Of a stretch of DNA of 64,000 bases, positions 43,942-52,840 are shown piece by piece. Where the stretch lies: contig NZ_CP063373.1 in assembly GCF_015160855.1 (NCBI RefSeq), positions 1,612,001 to 1,676,000 of the forward strand, in the 5' to 3' direction. Position 1 is the stretch's first letter; the number at the start of each line of letters is the position of its first letter. The notes beneath the pieces are model-generated. The model did no database searches. It was not told the origin of the DNA and was given only the letters and a program-made list of their open reading frames with translations. Both the position numbers and the translations under genes were made by a program. Source of the stretch: Streptomyces ferrugineus. GTDB taxonomy: Bacteria > Actinomycetota > Actinomycetes > Streptomycetales > Streptomycetaceae.

Positions 43942-44907
43942 TTGCCACCACGCATCCTCGTCACCGGGGGAAGCGGCTTCGTCGGGGGCCATGTCCTCGC
44001 CGCCCTGCGGGAGCTGAGCGAAGCCGGGCAGGACACGGACACCGCACCGTCCCGCCTCCGGCTCCTGCTGCGCACCCCCGCGAGCCCGCCACCGGACACC
44101 ACCCCGGCGGCGGACATCGTGCGCGGGGACCTCGCCGACCCGGGGTCGCTGCGCGGTGTCTGCGACGGCGTCGACGTCGTACTGCACTGCGCCTCCCACA
44201 TCGGCGACGACGAACGGCGCACCGAGACCGTCAACGACCACGGCACCCGCGCGCTGGTCGAGGAGGCGACGCGGTCCGGCGTGGCCCGCGTGGTCTACGT
44301 CAGTACGGCCGCGGTCTACGGCCGGGGGCCCTTCACCGACGCGCACCCGGCCGACCTGACGCTCGCACCCGCCTCGGCGACCAGCCGCTCCCGCGCCGCC
44401 GCCGAGCGGCATGTGCTGGACGCGGGCGGGGTCGTGCTGCGCCCGCACCTGGTGCTCGGGACGGGCGACCGCTGGGTCGTGCCCGGGCTGGCCGCCCTGC
44501 TGGGAGCGCTGTCGGCGGGCCTGAAGGACTGCACGGCGCGCCATTCCGTGGTCGACGTACGGGCGTTGGGGCGCGCGGTGGTCGCCGCCGGCCTGTCGGC
44601 CCGCGACCTGGCGGGCGCGCACCACGTCAACCACCCGCACCCCGTGGACAGTTCGATCCTCCTCGACACGGTGGCCGACCGCCTCGGCCTACGACTTCCG
44701 GGCGCACCCCTGAACCTCGACGAGGCACGATCACGACTCGCCGGCCAGCCGCGCGCGCTGCACCACCTCGGGATGCTCGCGGTGGACCACTGGTTCGCGG
44801 ACGGCGGTTTCTGGGCGGACGTCGGGGTCGATCCCGGGGTGGGGTTCGCGGGGAGCGTGGCGGAGCATGCCGCGTGGTACCGGGAGTTCCTGGGGAGGCC
44901 TTCGTGA
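43942..44907 (+). CDS. NAD-dependent epimerase/dehydratase-like protein of the butyrolactone cassette
   Basis: Extended-SDR protein of 321 residues with nucleotide motif VTGGSGFVGGH. The catalytic Tyr-x-x-x-Lys is not conserved: the aligned segment reads SATSRSRAAAER, with Thr and Arg in place of Tyr and Lys. So it may bind nucleotide without classical catalysis, or use another residue. Homologues of this kind accompany afsA-like genes in Streptomyces (ScbB-like setting). Coupled to the next gene by a GTGA overlap; 79 bases after the AfsA-like gene. Confidence 0.85.
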   Translation: MPPRILVTGGSGFVGGHVLAALRELSEAGQDTDTAPSRLRLLLRTPASPPPDTTPAADIVRGDLADPGSLRGVCDGVDVVLHCASHIGDDERRTETVNDHGTRALVEEATRSGVARVVYVSTAAVYGRGPFTDAHPADLTLAPASATSRSRAAAERHVLDAGGVVLRPHLVLGTGDRWVVPGLAALLGALSAGLKDCTARHSVVDVRALGRAVVAAGLSARDLAGAHHVNHPHPVDSSILLDTVADRLGLRLPGAPLNLDEARSRLAGQPRALHHLGMLAVDHWFADGGFWADVGVDPGVGFAGSVAEHAAWYREFLGRPS

Positions 44908-45698
44908 ATACCAAACGCACACTGACGGGCAAGATCGCACTGGTCACCGGAGCCGGCCGGGGAATCGGCAGAGGCATCGCCGAGCGACTCGCCCGCGACG
45001 GGGCGCTGGTCGGCGTCCACTACGGCCACAGTGAGAGCGCGGCGCTGGACGTCGTCGCGGAGATACGCAAGAACGGCGGCCGGGCCTTCCCGGTCGGGGC
45101 GGAACTCGGGGTGCCGGGCGACGCCGACGCCGTCTTCGCGGCCTTCGACGCCGGGGTGCGGGAGCAGACGGACACGGACACAGCGGCCGACGGTGCGGAT
45201 TCGCTCGACATCCTCGTGAACAACGCGGGCGTGAGCGGTTCGGGACCGATCGGGCAGGCGGTTCCCGAGGTCTTCGACCGCATGATCGCCGTCAACGCCA
45301 AGGCACCGTTCTTCCTCGTGCAGGGCGCGCTGCCGCGGATGCGGGACGGCGGGCGTGTCATCAACATCTCCTCGCTGGCCTCACGGCGCGCCTTCCCCGA
45401 GTCCGTCGCGTACGCGATGTCCAAGGGGGCGCTGAACACGATGACCCTGTGCCTGGCGAAGGAACTCGCCGGACGCGGCATCACCGTCAACACGGTCGGA
45501 CCCGGTTTCATCGAGACGGACATGAACGCCCGGCGCCGGACGACACCGCAGGCGCGGGCCGCCCTTGCCGCGCGCTCCGCCTTCGACCGGATCGGCATGC
45601 CTTCCGATGTGGCGGACGTGGTGGCGTTCCTCGCCTCGGACGACTCCCGCTGGGTCACGGGGCAGTACCTCGATGCCAGTGGCGGGACCGATCTGTGA
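44904..45698 (+). CDS. SDR-family 3-oxoacyl reductase-like protein
   Basis: Short-chain dehydrogenase of 264 residues. TGAGRGIGRGIAERLA cofactor motif, NNAGVS, catalytic Ser in ISSLASR and Tyr/Lys in YAMSKGA are complete; C-terminal PGFIETDM and GGTDL are typical. In this cassette it could reduce the 6-keto group of the butyrolactone, as known for such reductases in Streptomyces autoregulator pathways. GTG start overlaps the previous stop. Confidence 0.9.
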   Translation: MNTKRTLTGKIALVTGAGRGIGRGIAERLARDGALVGVHYGHSESAALDVVAEIRKNGGRAFPVGAELGVPGDADAVFAAFDAGVREQTDTDTAADGADSLDILVNNAGVSGSGPIGQAVPEVFDRMIAVNAKAPFFLVQGALPRMRDGGRVINISSLASRRAFPESVAYAMSKGALNTMTLCLAKELAGRGITVNTVGPGFIETDMNARRRTTPQARAALAARSAFDRIGMPSDVADVVAFLASDDSRWVTGQYLDASGGTDL

Positions 45699-45908
45699 CG
45701 GTCGTCCGGCAGGGGTGACACCCGCGACGGGACGTTCAGGGCGGCCCGCGCCAACTCCCGGACCAGGGACTGCCGGATGGCAGGGGTGGAGCGCAGCCGT
45801 CGACGGAACCGGCGTAGGCCCGCAGTCGGCCCTGCTCCAAGGCAGCGGTGGAGAAGCGGCCGCGGCGCTCGTGCGTCGCCCCTGGGCTCGGCCTTTCTGC
45901 AGGTCCAG
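45699..45908. other. Gene-free spacer at the edge of the decayed segment
   Basis: No gene, hairpin or repeat that I can support. Confidence 0.5.
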
Positions 45909-46694
45909 TCAGGGCTTGACGACCACCTTCCCGGCGGCATCACCGGCGGCCATGCGCATCAGCCCGGCAGCCACGATGTCCTCCAGACTGATGACCGCGT
46001 CGAGTGACGTGGAGGCGATGTGCGGATGATCGTTGAGCAAGGCGAGCGCCTCCGGCAAGTCCTGGTCGCAGATGTGCACCTTTGACGTCGACATCCGGAT
46101 CTCATCGAGGACAAGCCTGGTCAGGTTCAAGGGCGACGGGTCACGGTGCAGGCCGACCAGCCGGATGTGGCCGCCGCGACTCACCCCCTTCGTGGCGGTT
46201 TCAAGACCTCGTGGGAACCGATGCCGCCCAGCCCGATCACGGCGACTTTCACGCCCGGTTCCGCTTCGGTGCCGCGTACCGCGTGCAGAGCGGCGGCGAG
46301 CGGCTGGGCCATGATCGCGACGTCAGCCGGGCAGCTTCCGACGGAGCGGCTGATGCGCGCGGGCACGTTCACCCGCTGGGCGAGACCACCATCCACGTGC
46401 AGTCCCACCGTGTAGTACCCGGCACAGAGGTTGGTCCGGCCCGCGCGGCACCACCGGCACGTCCCACAGGAGACGCCCGAACCCGGCACGACCACGTCAC
46501 CGGCGGTCAGCTCAGTGACCTTCGCTCCGACGTCCACCACCCGCCCGACCATCTCGTGGCCCAGGACCAGCGGGCCGACATGGCCGCTGGCGGGATGCGG
46601 GGTGGTGAGGGGGATCAAGTGCGGCCCAGTGGCGAATTCGTCCGCGTCGGTTCCGCAGATGCTGGCACGCAGGATCTCCAGCTGGATCTCGTGT
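45909..46694 (-). pseudogene. Zinc alcohol dehydrogenase remnant with internal deletion
   Basis: Pieces of one medium-chain dehydrogenase. The upstream part (46694 to about 46205) reads ILRASICGTDADEFATGP, VLGHEMVGRVVDVG and CGTCRWCRAGRTNLC, then the cofactor start VIGLGGIGSH; here the frame breaks. The downstream part (about 46205 to 45909) resumes in another frame as TKGVSRGGHIRLVGLH and runs to the normal C-terminus AAGKVVVKP. Most of the NAD fold is missing, roughly 80 to 100 codons. The first 20 or so residues are also gone, replaced by the isochorismate synthase remnant. Not functional. Confidence 0.85.
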
Positions 46695-47844
46695 GCCGCA
46701 GCCCGCGTAGAGGGAGGCGGTGCTGTTGCGGACCAGCGCGCTGCTTGAGCCAGTTCAGTGATTCCTCGCGTGGATGTCCGCCGAGGGCGGGTGTGGGGTG
46801 GAGGCGTTCGACGAACTGCAGGATCCCGAGTCCGGGCTGGACGTCTTGTCCTTCCACCACCGTCGCCAAGTGCTGAACGTTGGCCAGTTTGAGCACGGTC
46901 GGCCCGTTGCCCGCTTCGACGCGCGCGCACGTGGGACGCAGCGCGTTGACGAGCATGCGTACCACGACGTCGTGCTCATGCCGGATCTTCGCGCTGTCCG
47001 TCAGCTGCTTCTCGAGTTCGGTGTCGAGCCGGGCCGTCGAGCCACGGGGTGCGGTGCCTGCCAGCCCGAGGGCGCGCACGTTTCTGTCACTCAGACGCAC
47101 CAGGTACTCGGGTGTGGCACCGATGAAGGTGTGTTCGCCGTGTCCGACGGCGAACACCGTGGCATCGGGGTAGGTGCGGCGCAGCCGCTCCAGCGCCATC
47201 GGAAGGTCGAAAGGTATGTCCGTGGTCACCTCGACCTCCCGGGCGAGGACCACCTTTTCGAAGGCGCCGTGGCCGATCTGGTCGACGGCTTGCCCAACCA
47301 GGTCCTTCTCCTGCTCGGCAGGGGGCAGTTCACGGGAGGCCGAGGGCTTGCGGGACGGTAGCTGCGGTGCACGATCGACGCGGGTGGCGTCTCCCTCAGG
47401 CACGCACTGCTCGGCGCGCAGTTCCGCCATCGGGGAAAGGGCCGTAGAGCCGCGTATCTGCAGGCCCGGCACCCACATCAGTGCCTCGGGAAATGGAGTG
47501 GTCCACGGTTTCTCCGCGGTAGCGGCGGTAGCCACAGCGGCGGCGAAGGAGAAGCCGCCGATCAGGACAGGGCCCTGGCCGGTGGGCAGACCGTCACCGG
47601 GGTGGCTTCCGGTCACCGCGTCGTGGATCAGCCGCTCCCAGGATCTCCGCGTGGTCGGGATACGGGTGTCGCCGGATGCCGTCAGATCGTGTGCCGTGCC
47701 GAGTGCGACCAGCGAGCTGCGGTCCCATGCTGATTGCGGGACGTTCGGTGGACCGCTGGTGGCCCGGAATCGCAGCCTTCATCACCACCGGCCACGGCGA
47801 GCGAACTCGCTGACCTGGTCGTGCTCGACGAGGCGCGCCGGCAG
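46695..47844 (-). pseudogene. Isochorismate synthase remnant, truncated and frameshifted
   Basis: Chorismate-binding enzyme (MenF/DhbC type), broken in three ways. The core is clear: GAFEKVVLAREVEV, ATPEYLVRLSDRNV, GLAGTAPRGS, HDVVVRMLV, HLATVVEG and LHPTPALGGHPRE. After LNWLKQ the frame shifts and the C-terminal strand continues as LVRNSTASLYAGCG (46736-46695), so about 30 or more codons are deleted, and the gene then ends by fusion to the alcohol dehydrogenase remnant. Upstream, the same frame has two consecutive TGA stops (47784-47779) between EFARRGRW and RLRFRATSG. A normal enzyme would be about 400 residues. It would have made isochorismate for menaquinone or a catechol siderophore. Confidence 0.85.
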
Positions 47845-47924
47845 AGGCGTCCGACGGCATCGACGCCAGAGTGTCGCTGGACCGCGTCCGTCGGATGTCA
47901 CGTTCGCGGTAGGGGCAGAAGCGC

Positions 47925-49451
47925 CTACTCGACCGATTCCGGTTCGGTACCGGCCGTCGCGGGGGCGCGGCGAGCGGCCGTGGCGGGACCGGGCTCGGAA
48001 GCGGTGGGGGGTTCCTGGCTGCGGGTGTTGGTGGTGCCCAGGGCGATCAGGGAGGCCACGAGCAGGGCGAGGCTCGTGGCGAGGATCGCTCGTTGGAATC
48101 CTGAGGTGAGCGCTTCCGCGGGGGCGGTGTGCGCGGCGAGCAGGTCGTCGGTGCGCGCGGTGGCGATGGCGGAGAAGACGGCCAGCCCGAGCGCGGCGCC
48201 GATCTGCAGCGAGGTGTTGAGCAGGCCGGCGGCGAGTCCGGCCTTGTTCGCGGGCACTCCCGCGTTGGCGGCGGCGGTGACGGTGGTGAAGATCGCGCCC
48301 AGTCCGAACGACATGACCGCGAGGCCGGGCAGCAGATCGGCGAGGTAGGAGCCGTCGACGGGGACGCGGGAGAGGTAGTACATGCCGCCGGCCGCCACGA
48401 GCGCGCCGGCGACGATGACGGGCCGGGTGCCGATCCGCGGGATGAGCTGGGCGGACACCCCCGCCGCGATGCCGATGCCGACCGTGACGGGAAGGTAGGC
48501 GGAGCCGGCCTGGATGGGTGAGTAGCCGAGCACGTTCTGCATGTACAGGGTGAGGAAGAAGAACAGTGAGATGAACCCGGCGAATGCGATCAGCTGGGTG
48601 GCGTCGGCGGCGGCCAGGCCCTTGATGCGGAGGATGGAGAAGGGGAACAGGGGGGTGCGGGCGCGTCGTTCGTTGAACGCGAAGGCGGCGAGGAGGATCC
48701 CGGCGGTGGCGAGTTCACCGATGGTGTGGGCGTTGCCCCAGCCGACTTCGGGTGCTCGTACGAGCGCGTAGACGAGCAGCAGCATGCCGCCGGTGACGAG
48801 GATCGCGCCGGGCAGGTCGAACGTGGCCGGGCGGGCGGGCCGCCGCTCGCCCGGTATCAGGCGGAAGGCCGCGACCAGCACGTACGCGCACACGGGGATG
48901 TTCACGAAGAGCACCCAGCGCCAGCCGGGCCCTTCCGAGAGCACGCCGCCCAGGAAGACACCGGTGGCGGCGGCGAGTCCGCTGACCGCTCCCCACACAC
49001 CGAGTGCCTTGGCCCTCTCGCGGCCCTCGGTGAAGGTGGTGGTGAGGATCGACAGCCCGGCGGGGGCCATCATCGCCGCCCCGATCCCCTGGACGATCCG
49101 GGCCCCGATCAGCGTGCCGCTGTCCGGGGCCAGCCCTCCGACCAGCGAGCACACGGCGAACAGGGATGTACCGGCGACGAGCATGCGGCGGCGCCCGAGC
49201 AGATCGGCCGCGCGGCCGCCGAGGAGCAGGAAGCCACCGAAGGTGAGGACGTAACCGCTGATCACCCACTGCAGGTTCTGCTGAGAGAAGCCGAGGTCGT
49301 GCCGGATGGATGGCAGCGCGACGTTCACGATCGAGGAGTCGACGATGTCCAGGAACTGGACCGCGCACAGGAGCAGCAGCGTGAAGACACCGCGGCGAGT
49401 GGCGAGGAAGGGCGGTTCGGAGACGGGCGGTTCGGAAGCAGTCGGCGCCAT
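47925..49451 (-). CDS. MFS drug transporter, DHA2 (EmrB/QacA) family
   Basis: Proton-driven efflux protein of 508 residues with 14 predicted helices. Signatures: DIVDSSIVNVALPSI in helix 1, LGGRAADLLGRRRM (motif A) after helix 2, and GARIVQGIGAAMMAP (motif B) in helix 4, then the motif-C region GLAAATGVFLGGVL. C-terminal tail is disordered and Pro/Ala/Thr-rich. Transcribed away from a TetR gene, with palindromic operators between. Intact, unlike its downstream neighbours. Substrate unknown. Confidence 0.93.
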   Translation of the reverse strand: MAPTASEPPVSEPPFLATRRGVFTLLLLCAVQFLDIVDSSIVNVALPSIRHDLGFSQQNLQWVISGYVLTFGGFLLLGGRAADLLGRRRMLVAGTSLFAVCSLVGGLAPDSGTLIGARIVQGIGAAMMAPAGLSILTTTFTEGRERAKALGVWGAVSGLAAATGVFLGGVLSEGPGWRWVLFVNIPVCAYVLVAAFRLIPGERRPARPATFDLPGAILVTGGMLLLVYALVRAPEVGWGNAHTIGELATAGILLAAFAFNERRARTPLFPFSILRIKGLAAADATQLIAFAGFISLFFFLTLYMQNVLGYSPIQAGSAYLPVTVGIGIAAGVSAQLIPRIGTRPVIVAGALVAAGGMYYLSRVPVDGSYLADLLPGLAVMSFGLGAIFTTVTAAANAGVPANKAGLAAGLLNTSLQIGAALGLAVFSAIATARTDDLLAAHTAPAEALTSGFQRAILATSLALLVASLIALGTTNTRSQEPPTASEPGPATAARRAPATAGTEPESVE

Positions 49452-49507
49452 GGCGGGAGACCTCCAGTGGATCCGCGAGCGATATGTCGGTGAGTCGCGC
49501 GCTTGTT

Positions 49508-49527
49508 AGTTAGTTGACTCACTAACT
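49508..49527. promoter_or_regulatory. TetR operator in the MFS/TetR gap
   Basis: Perfect inverted repeat AGTTAGT-TGACTC-ACTAACT, 57 bases upstream of the MFS start and 46 bases before the TetR start. It overlaps a TTGACT hexamer usable as -35. Confidence 0.75.
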
Positions 49528-49563
49528 CGCACGCTAGCAGCAAGTCCCTCGCTTCGCTATCCT

Positions 49564-49585
49564 CTGAGTGAGATGACTGACTCAG
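49564..49585. promoter_or_regulatory. Second possible operator over the TetR start codon
   Basis: CTGAGT-N10-ACTCAG inverted repeat that spans the ATG at 49573 and repeats the GACTCA element of the first site. Would permit autorepression. Confidence 0.45.
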
Positions 49586-50145
49586 CCAAACGGGATCGCG
49601 GCAAACGGGAGCGCCTCGTCGCCGGCGCCGGCGATCTCGTACACCGCCAGGGCGTCCTGGGTGTCACGCTCGCGCAGGTCGCCGAGGCGGCGCACGTCCC
49701 GCCGGGCAACGTGTACTACTACTTCAAGACCAAGGACGACCTGCTCCGTGCGGTCGTCGAGGCACGGATCGGCGAAGTCCGGGCCATGCTCCACTCGTTC
49801 GACGCGCACGCCGACCCCAGCGCCCGCCTCAAAGCGCTCGCGGGCCGGTGGGTCGAGATGCACGACCTCGTCGCCCGCTACGGCTGTCCACTGGGCACCC
49901 TCAGCGAGGAGCTCGGCCGCCGGGACGACGGTCTCGACCGCGAGGCAGCGCAGCTGATGGGTCTCATCCTCGACTGGGCGGAAGCCCAGTTCCGCCGGAT
50001 GAACACCGCCGACCCGCGCGAGTGCGCTGTCGGTCTCCTCGCCGGCGTGCAGGGAGGCGCGCTCTTGGCCCACGCCCTGCGCGACCCGGCCCTCCTTGCC
50101 GACCACGTGCGCCGCCTCCAGGAGTGGATCGACTCACTGGTGTGA
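49573..50145 (+). CDS. TetR-family repressor of the divergent MFS pump
   Basis: Regulator of 190 residues: HTH with VTLAQVAEAAHVPPGNVYYYFKTKDD and a C-terminal TetR_C domain (CPLGTLSEELGRRDDGLDR; AVGLLAGVQGGALLA) typical of the YcdC/LfrR-like subgroup. The 121-base divergent gap to the MFS gene has at least one perfect palindrome. A TATCCT -10-like hexamer (49558-49563) lies just before the ATG, so the mRNA may be nearly leaderless. Confidence 0.9.
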   Translation: MTDSAKRDRGKRERLVAGAGDLVHRQGVLGVTLAQVAEAAHVPPGNVYYYFKTKDDLLRAVVEARIGEVRAMLHSFDAHADPSARLKALAGRWVEMHDLVARYGCPLGTLSEELGRRDDGLDREAAQLMGLILDWAEAQFRRMNTADPRECAVGLLAGVQGGALLAHALRDPALLADHVRRLQEWIDSLV

Positions 50146-50223
50146 ATCAGACCCGGTCGGCTGAGCGGTCCTGGCGCGCCTTGCCGGAAGAACTGCCTCT
50201 GAGCCTCGGAGGCGTCCCTGCAA

Positions 50224-50484
50224 TGGGACGGCCTCCAGCCGGGCGACCTTTTCCCCGGCGAGAAGGGCGGGCTGCCGGCCGGATCGGTCTTCCGCCGAGC
50301 CTGGAACAAGGCCCGCGTCTACGACCTGCGCCACACCTGCCTGACCACCTGGCTCAACAGCGGCATCCCGCCCGCCCGGGTCGCCGAGTGGGCAGGCAGG
50401 CAACACCGTCCCTGTCCTGCTCGCCACCTACGCCCGCTGCATCACGGGCCGGCTCGCCGAGCTCCAGCAGCGCATCGAAGGCCC
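50224..50484 (+). pseudogene. Tyrosine recombinase (phage/plasmid integrase) remnant
   Basis: C-terminal third of an integrase. Frame 1 from 50224 reads DLFPGEKGGLPAGSVFRRAW, then, after a small deletion, the catalytic box YDLRHTCLTTWLNSG and IPPARVAEWAG. At about 50391-50403 a GGCA unit is repeated (four extra bases), shifting the frame; the rest continues as GNTVPVLLATYARCITGRL with the catalytic Tyr. The N-terminal two thirds are absent. This suggests that an actinomycete integrative element once sat nearby. The rest of 50146-50609 has no gene. Confidence 0.8.
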
Positions 50485-50609
50485 CAGCGACTGCCCGCCG
50501 GGCCGTCCCCCGGCATGCCGGTGCCCAAGCCTGGATCCACGTTCGCACCGCGTCGCCGGGCCTGACCCGGGCGCAGGGACGCGCAGATCTCCGCTTCCGG
50601 CGCCGGCGT

Positions 50610-52535
50610 TCACTCGGCGATGTCGACTCCGTATCCGCGTGCGAGGGCGTCGAGACCGTGGTCGTAGCCTTGGCCGACGGCTCGTAGGCGCCACACCGGA
50701 CCTCTGCGGTAGATCTCCGCGAGCAGCATGGTGCGTTCGGTGGTGGCGGCGTCCAGGGTTGCCCGGGCGAGCGGTGCCCCGCGACTACCGGGCGCGGCAC
50801 CGATCTGGATCGCACCGACCGTCCCGAAGGTGGCGGCGCCGTCAATGGCCGCGGCGACGACAACCTTGCGCGTCGCGGGCGGCAGGGAGGCCAGGTTGAG
50901 GGCGATGGTCTGTTCGGCAGGGCCGCCGGTCAGCAGTCGTACCGTTCCGGCGGGGCTCTCAGGAGCGCCGTAGAAGATGAAGTCCTCGTCGAAGGTGACC
51001 TGTTCGTCCTCGTCGAGGAGGAAGGCGACGACGTCGATCTCATAGCCGGACCGCGAGGCCCAGCCAGCGGTGACATACCACTCCTGCGTGGGTCTGCCGT
51101 GCGGCGTGGGCAGGTCGATGACACCGCCTCTCGGCATCACGTGCGGCTCCTGAGGCCGGAGCGCCGCCTCGGCCGGGGCGGTGGCGGTCGGAGCGGTGGC
51201 GGTCGGAGCGGTGAGCCAGTGGAGGTCGTGCACGGGGAGTCCGAGGGCGGTGATGCGGCTCATGCGCTGGTCGCCCTGCCCTCCCTCCAGGAGTACGACG
51301 TCGGTGACGCTGGCGGACAGGTTGACCGCCGCGGATCCGCCCAGTTCGACGATGCGGGTACGAGCCGCCGCGGCATCGGCATGGATGCCGCCGAGCACCA
51401 GCACTCGATGCCCGGCCAGAGGCCTGTCCAAGGTGACGACGGAGGGCACCGGTTGGCGCGGAGCGGGTACCCCCGCACCGGGTGCGGCCGTGGGCGGAGC
51501 TGCGGCTTCCGGGGCGGGTACGGCAGAGGTCGTGGTGGGCGCCAACTCCACGGGTGTGCCGACGGGTTCTGGTTCCGGCTCGGCCACCAGGGCGACGGTG
51601 ACGGCCGTCGCCTCATGCGCCGTCCCCGGTCGTACGTCGGCCAGTAACCGCAGGAAGGCGTGCTCGTCGATAACCGGCACGCCTTCGGCGACTGCGCGTC
51701 GGGCCTTTGCCGAACCGGACGCCGGTTCATTGGTGACCAGCACGCTGGTGTGCCGGCTGACGGTGGTCATCATGTTCAGCCCGGCGGCGACCGCCCGCCC
51801 GACCAGCTCCGCCCGGGCATGGGCGGTCTCACCGGTGATCGCGACCTTCATACCCTGCTGGAGAGGCCCGCCGGGAGTCAGCCGTCCCGGATTGCGGTAG
51901 GCGCAGGGAGTCTTCGGCGGCTTCGGCGTGAACTGCGACTCCGCCCGGGGCGGGCAGGTCACCAGCGGCAGGGGCAGATCGAGCCGCGCCGCCTCGCGCA
52001 GCGACGCCCGCAGGATCCCGGCCAGCACTCGGGTGTCGTCCAGCGCATCGTGCGCCCGCTGCTGGGGGACGCCGTAATGGGCGGCGAGGGTGCCGAGCTT
52101 CATGTCGTCCGTCGGCGGATCCACCTGGCGATTGAGCGCCAGGGTGCACAGCCGCTGCGACACCGGCAGCCACATCCGCGCACGGGCGAACTCGTAGGCC
52201 AGGAAGTCGTAGTCGAACTGGGCGTTGTGGGCGACCAGGACCCGGTCCTGAAGCATCGCCCCGATCCGCCCGGCGACCTGGTCGAACGTCGGCGCACCGC
52301 GCAGTCGCTCGACGGTCAGCCCGTGCACCTCCACCGGTCCCGGATCACACCCTGGATCGAGCAGCGTCGAGAACTCCCCGGTCTGCTCGCCGTCCGGGCC
52401 GATCGTGATCACCGCGACGGACAGCACGCGATCTCGCCGGGCTGTGAGACCCGACGTCTCCACATCAACCAAGGCCCAGTCGTAGGCGTAGTCGCCCATC
52501 GCGGGCACATCGAAGGAGGTGGAGACGAGACTCAT
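50610..52535 (-). CDS. DEDDh exonuclease - BRCT - BRCT-like - TerD fusion protein
   Basis: Protein of 641 residues joining four domains. Residues about 18-190: DnaQ-like 3'-5' exonuclease with Exo I LVDVETSGL (Asp24, Glu26), Exo II HNAQFDYDF and Exo III RAHDALDDT, so the active site is complete. About 228-300: BRCT domain (KVAITGETAHARAELVGRAV). About 375-445: a second BRCT-like fold (GHRVLVLGGIHADA). About 490-641: a TerD/calcium-stress domain (GYEIDVVAFLLDEDEQV, FIFYGAPESP, YRRGPVWRLRAVGQGY). Linkers are Pro/Ala/Thr-rich. It should act on DNA ends or nicks, with the TerD part tying it to the tellurite/stress-response group. Monocistronic. Confidence 0.92.
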   Translation of the reverse strand: MSLVSTSFDVPAMGDYAYDWALVDVETSGLTARRDRVLSVAVITIGPDGEQTGEFSTLLDPGCDPGPVEVHGLTVERLRGAPTFDQVAGRIGAMLQDRVLVAHNAQFDYDFLAYEFARARMWLPVSQRLCTLALNRQVDPPTDDMKLGTLAAHYGVPQQRAHDALDDTRVLAGILRASLREAARLDLPLPLVTCPPRAESQFTPKPPKTPCAYRNPGRLTPGGPLQQGMKVAITGETAHARAELVGRAVAAGLNMMTTVSRHTSVLVTNEPASGSAKARRAVAEGVPVIDEHAFLRLLADVRPGTAHEATAVTVALVAEPEPEPVGTPVELAPTTTSAVPAPEAAAPPTAAPGAGVPAPRQPVPSVVTLDRPLAGHRVLVLGGIHADAAAARTRIVELGGSAAVNLSASVTDVVLLEGGQGDQRMSRITALGLPVHDLHWLTAPTATAPTATAPAEAALRPQEPHVMPRGGVIDLPTPHGRPTQEWYVTAGWASRSGYEIDVVAFLLDEDEQVTFDEDFIFYGAPESPAGTVRLLTGGPAEQTIALNLASLPPATRKVVVAAAIDGAATFGTVGAIQIGAAPGSRGAPLARATLDAATTERTMLLAEIYRRGPVWRLRAVGQGYDHGLDALARGYGVDIAE

Positions 52536-52805
52536 GGCGGCAAGGATGATCTGACATCCATCCCTCCTTCAACCCGTATGCCGATTTGCCATCGTTTGGT
52601 TCGCCCTCTTCGCGCCAGCGGTCACGGAGGGCCTCTGGCGGCGCCTGGGAATCCGAGCCTTGACTTGGGGAAGTTTTCGGGAAGAACACCCGCTGCGGGC
52701 CGGACGAAATCGTTTCCCCAGCCGGACACTCGCCGACTCCGTCCGAGGGCCCACCCGCACCCGCGAAGCTGCTCCGCCGAGCCCGATAAACAGCCTCTGA
52801 ACAGC
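52536..52805. other. Gene-free stretch between the exonuclease gene and the tRNA terminator
   Basis: No gene supported on either strand. It should contain the promoter of the exonuclease fusion (TTGACT at 52660 lies on the other strand). No copy of the tRNA 3' end, hence no att scar, was noticed. Confidence 0.5.
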
Positions 52806-52831
52806 AAAAACGCCCTCCCGATGGGAGGGCG
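52806..52831 (-). terminator. Terminator of the tRNA-Arg gene
   Basis: Perfect 9-base stem CGCCCTCCC / GGGAGGGCG with a GAT loop; AAAAA on the left gives TTTTT at the end of the leftward transcript. Ten bases past the tRNA. Confidence 0.92.
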
Positions 52832-52840
52832 GAGACTGGG

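Noticed and set aside
52536..52840. att site duplication of the tRNA-Arg 3' end
   Set aside because: No second copy of the T-arm/acceptor sequence was found between 50.2 and 52.8 kb by eye.
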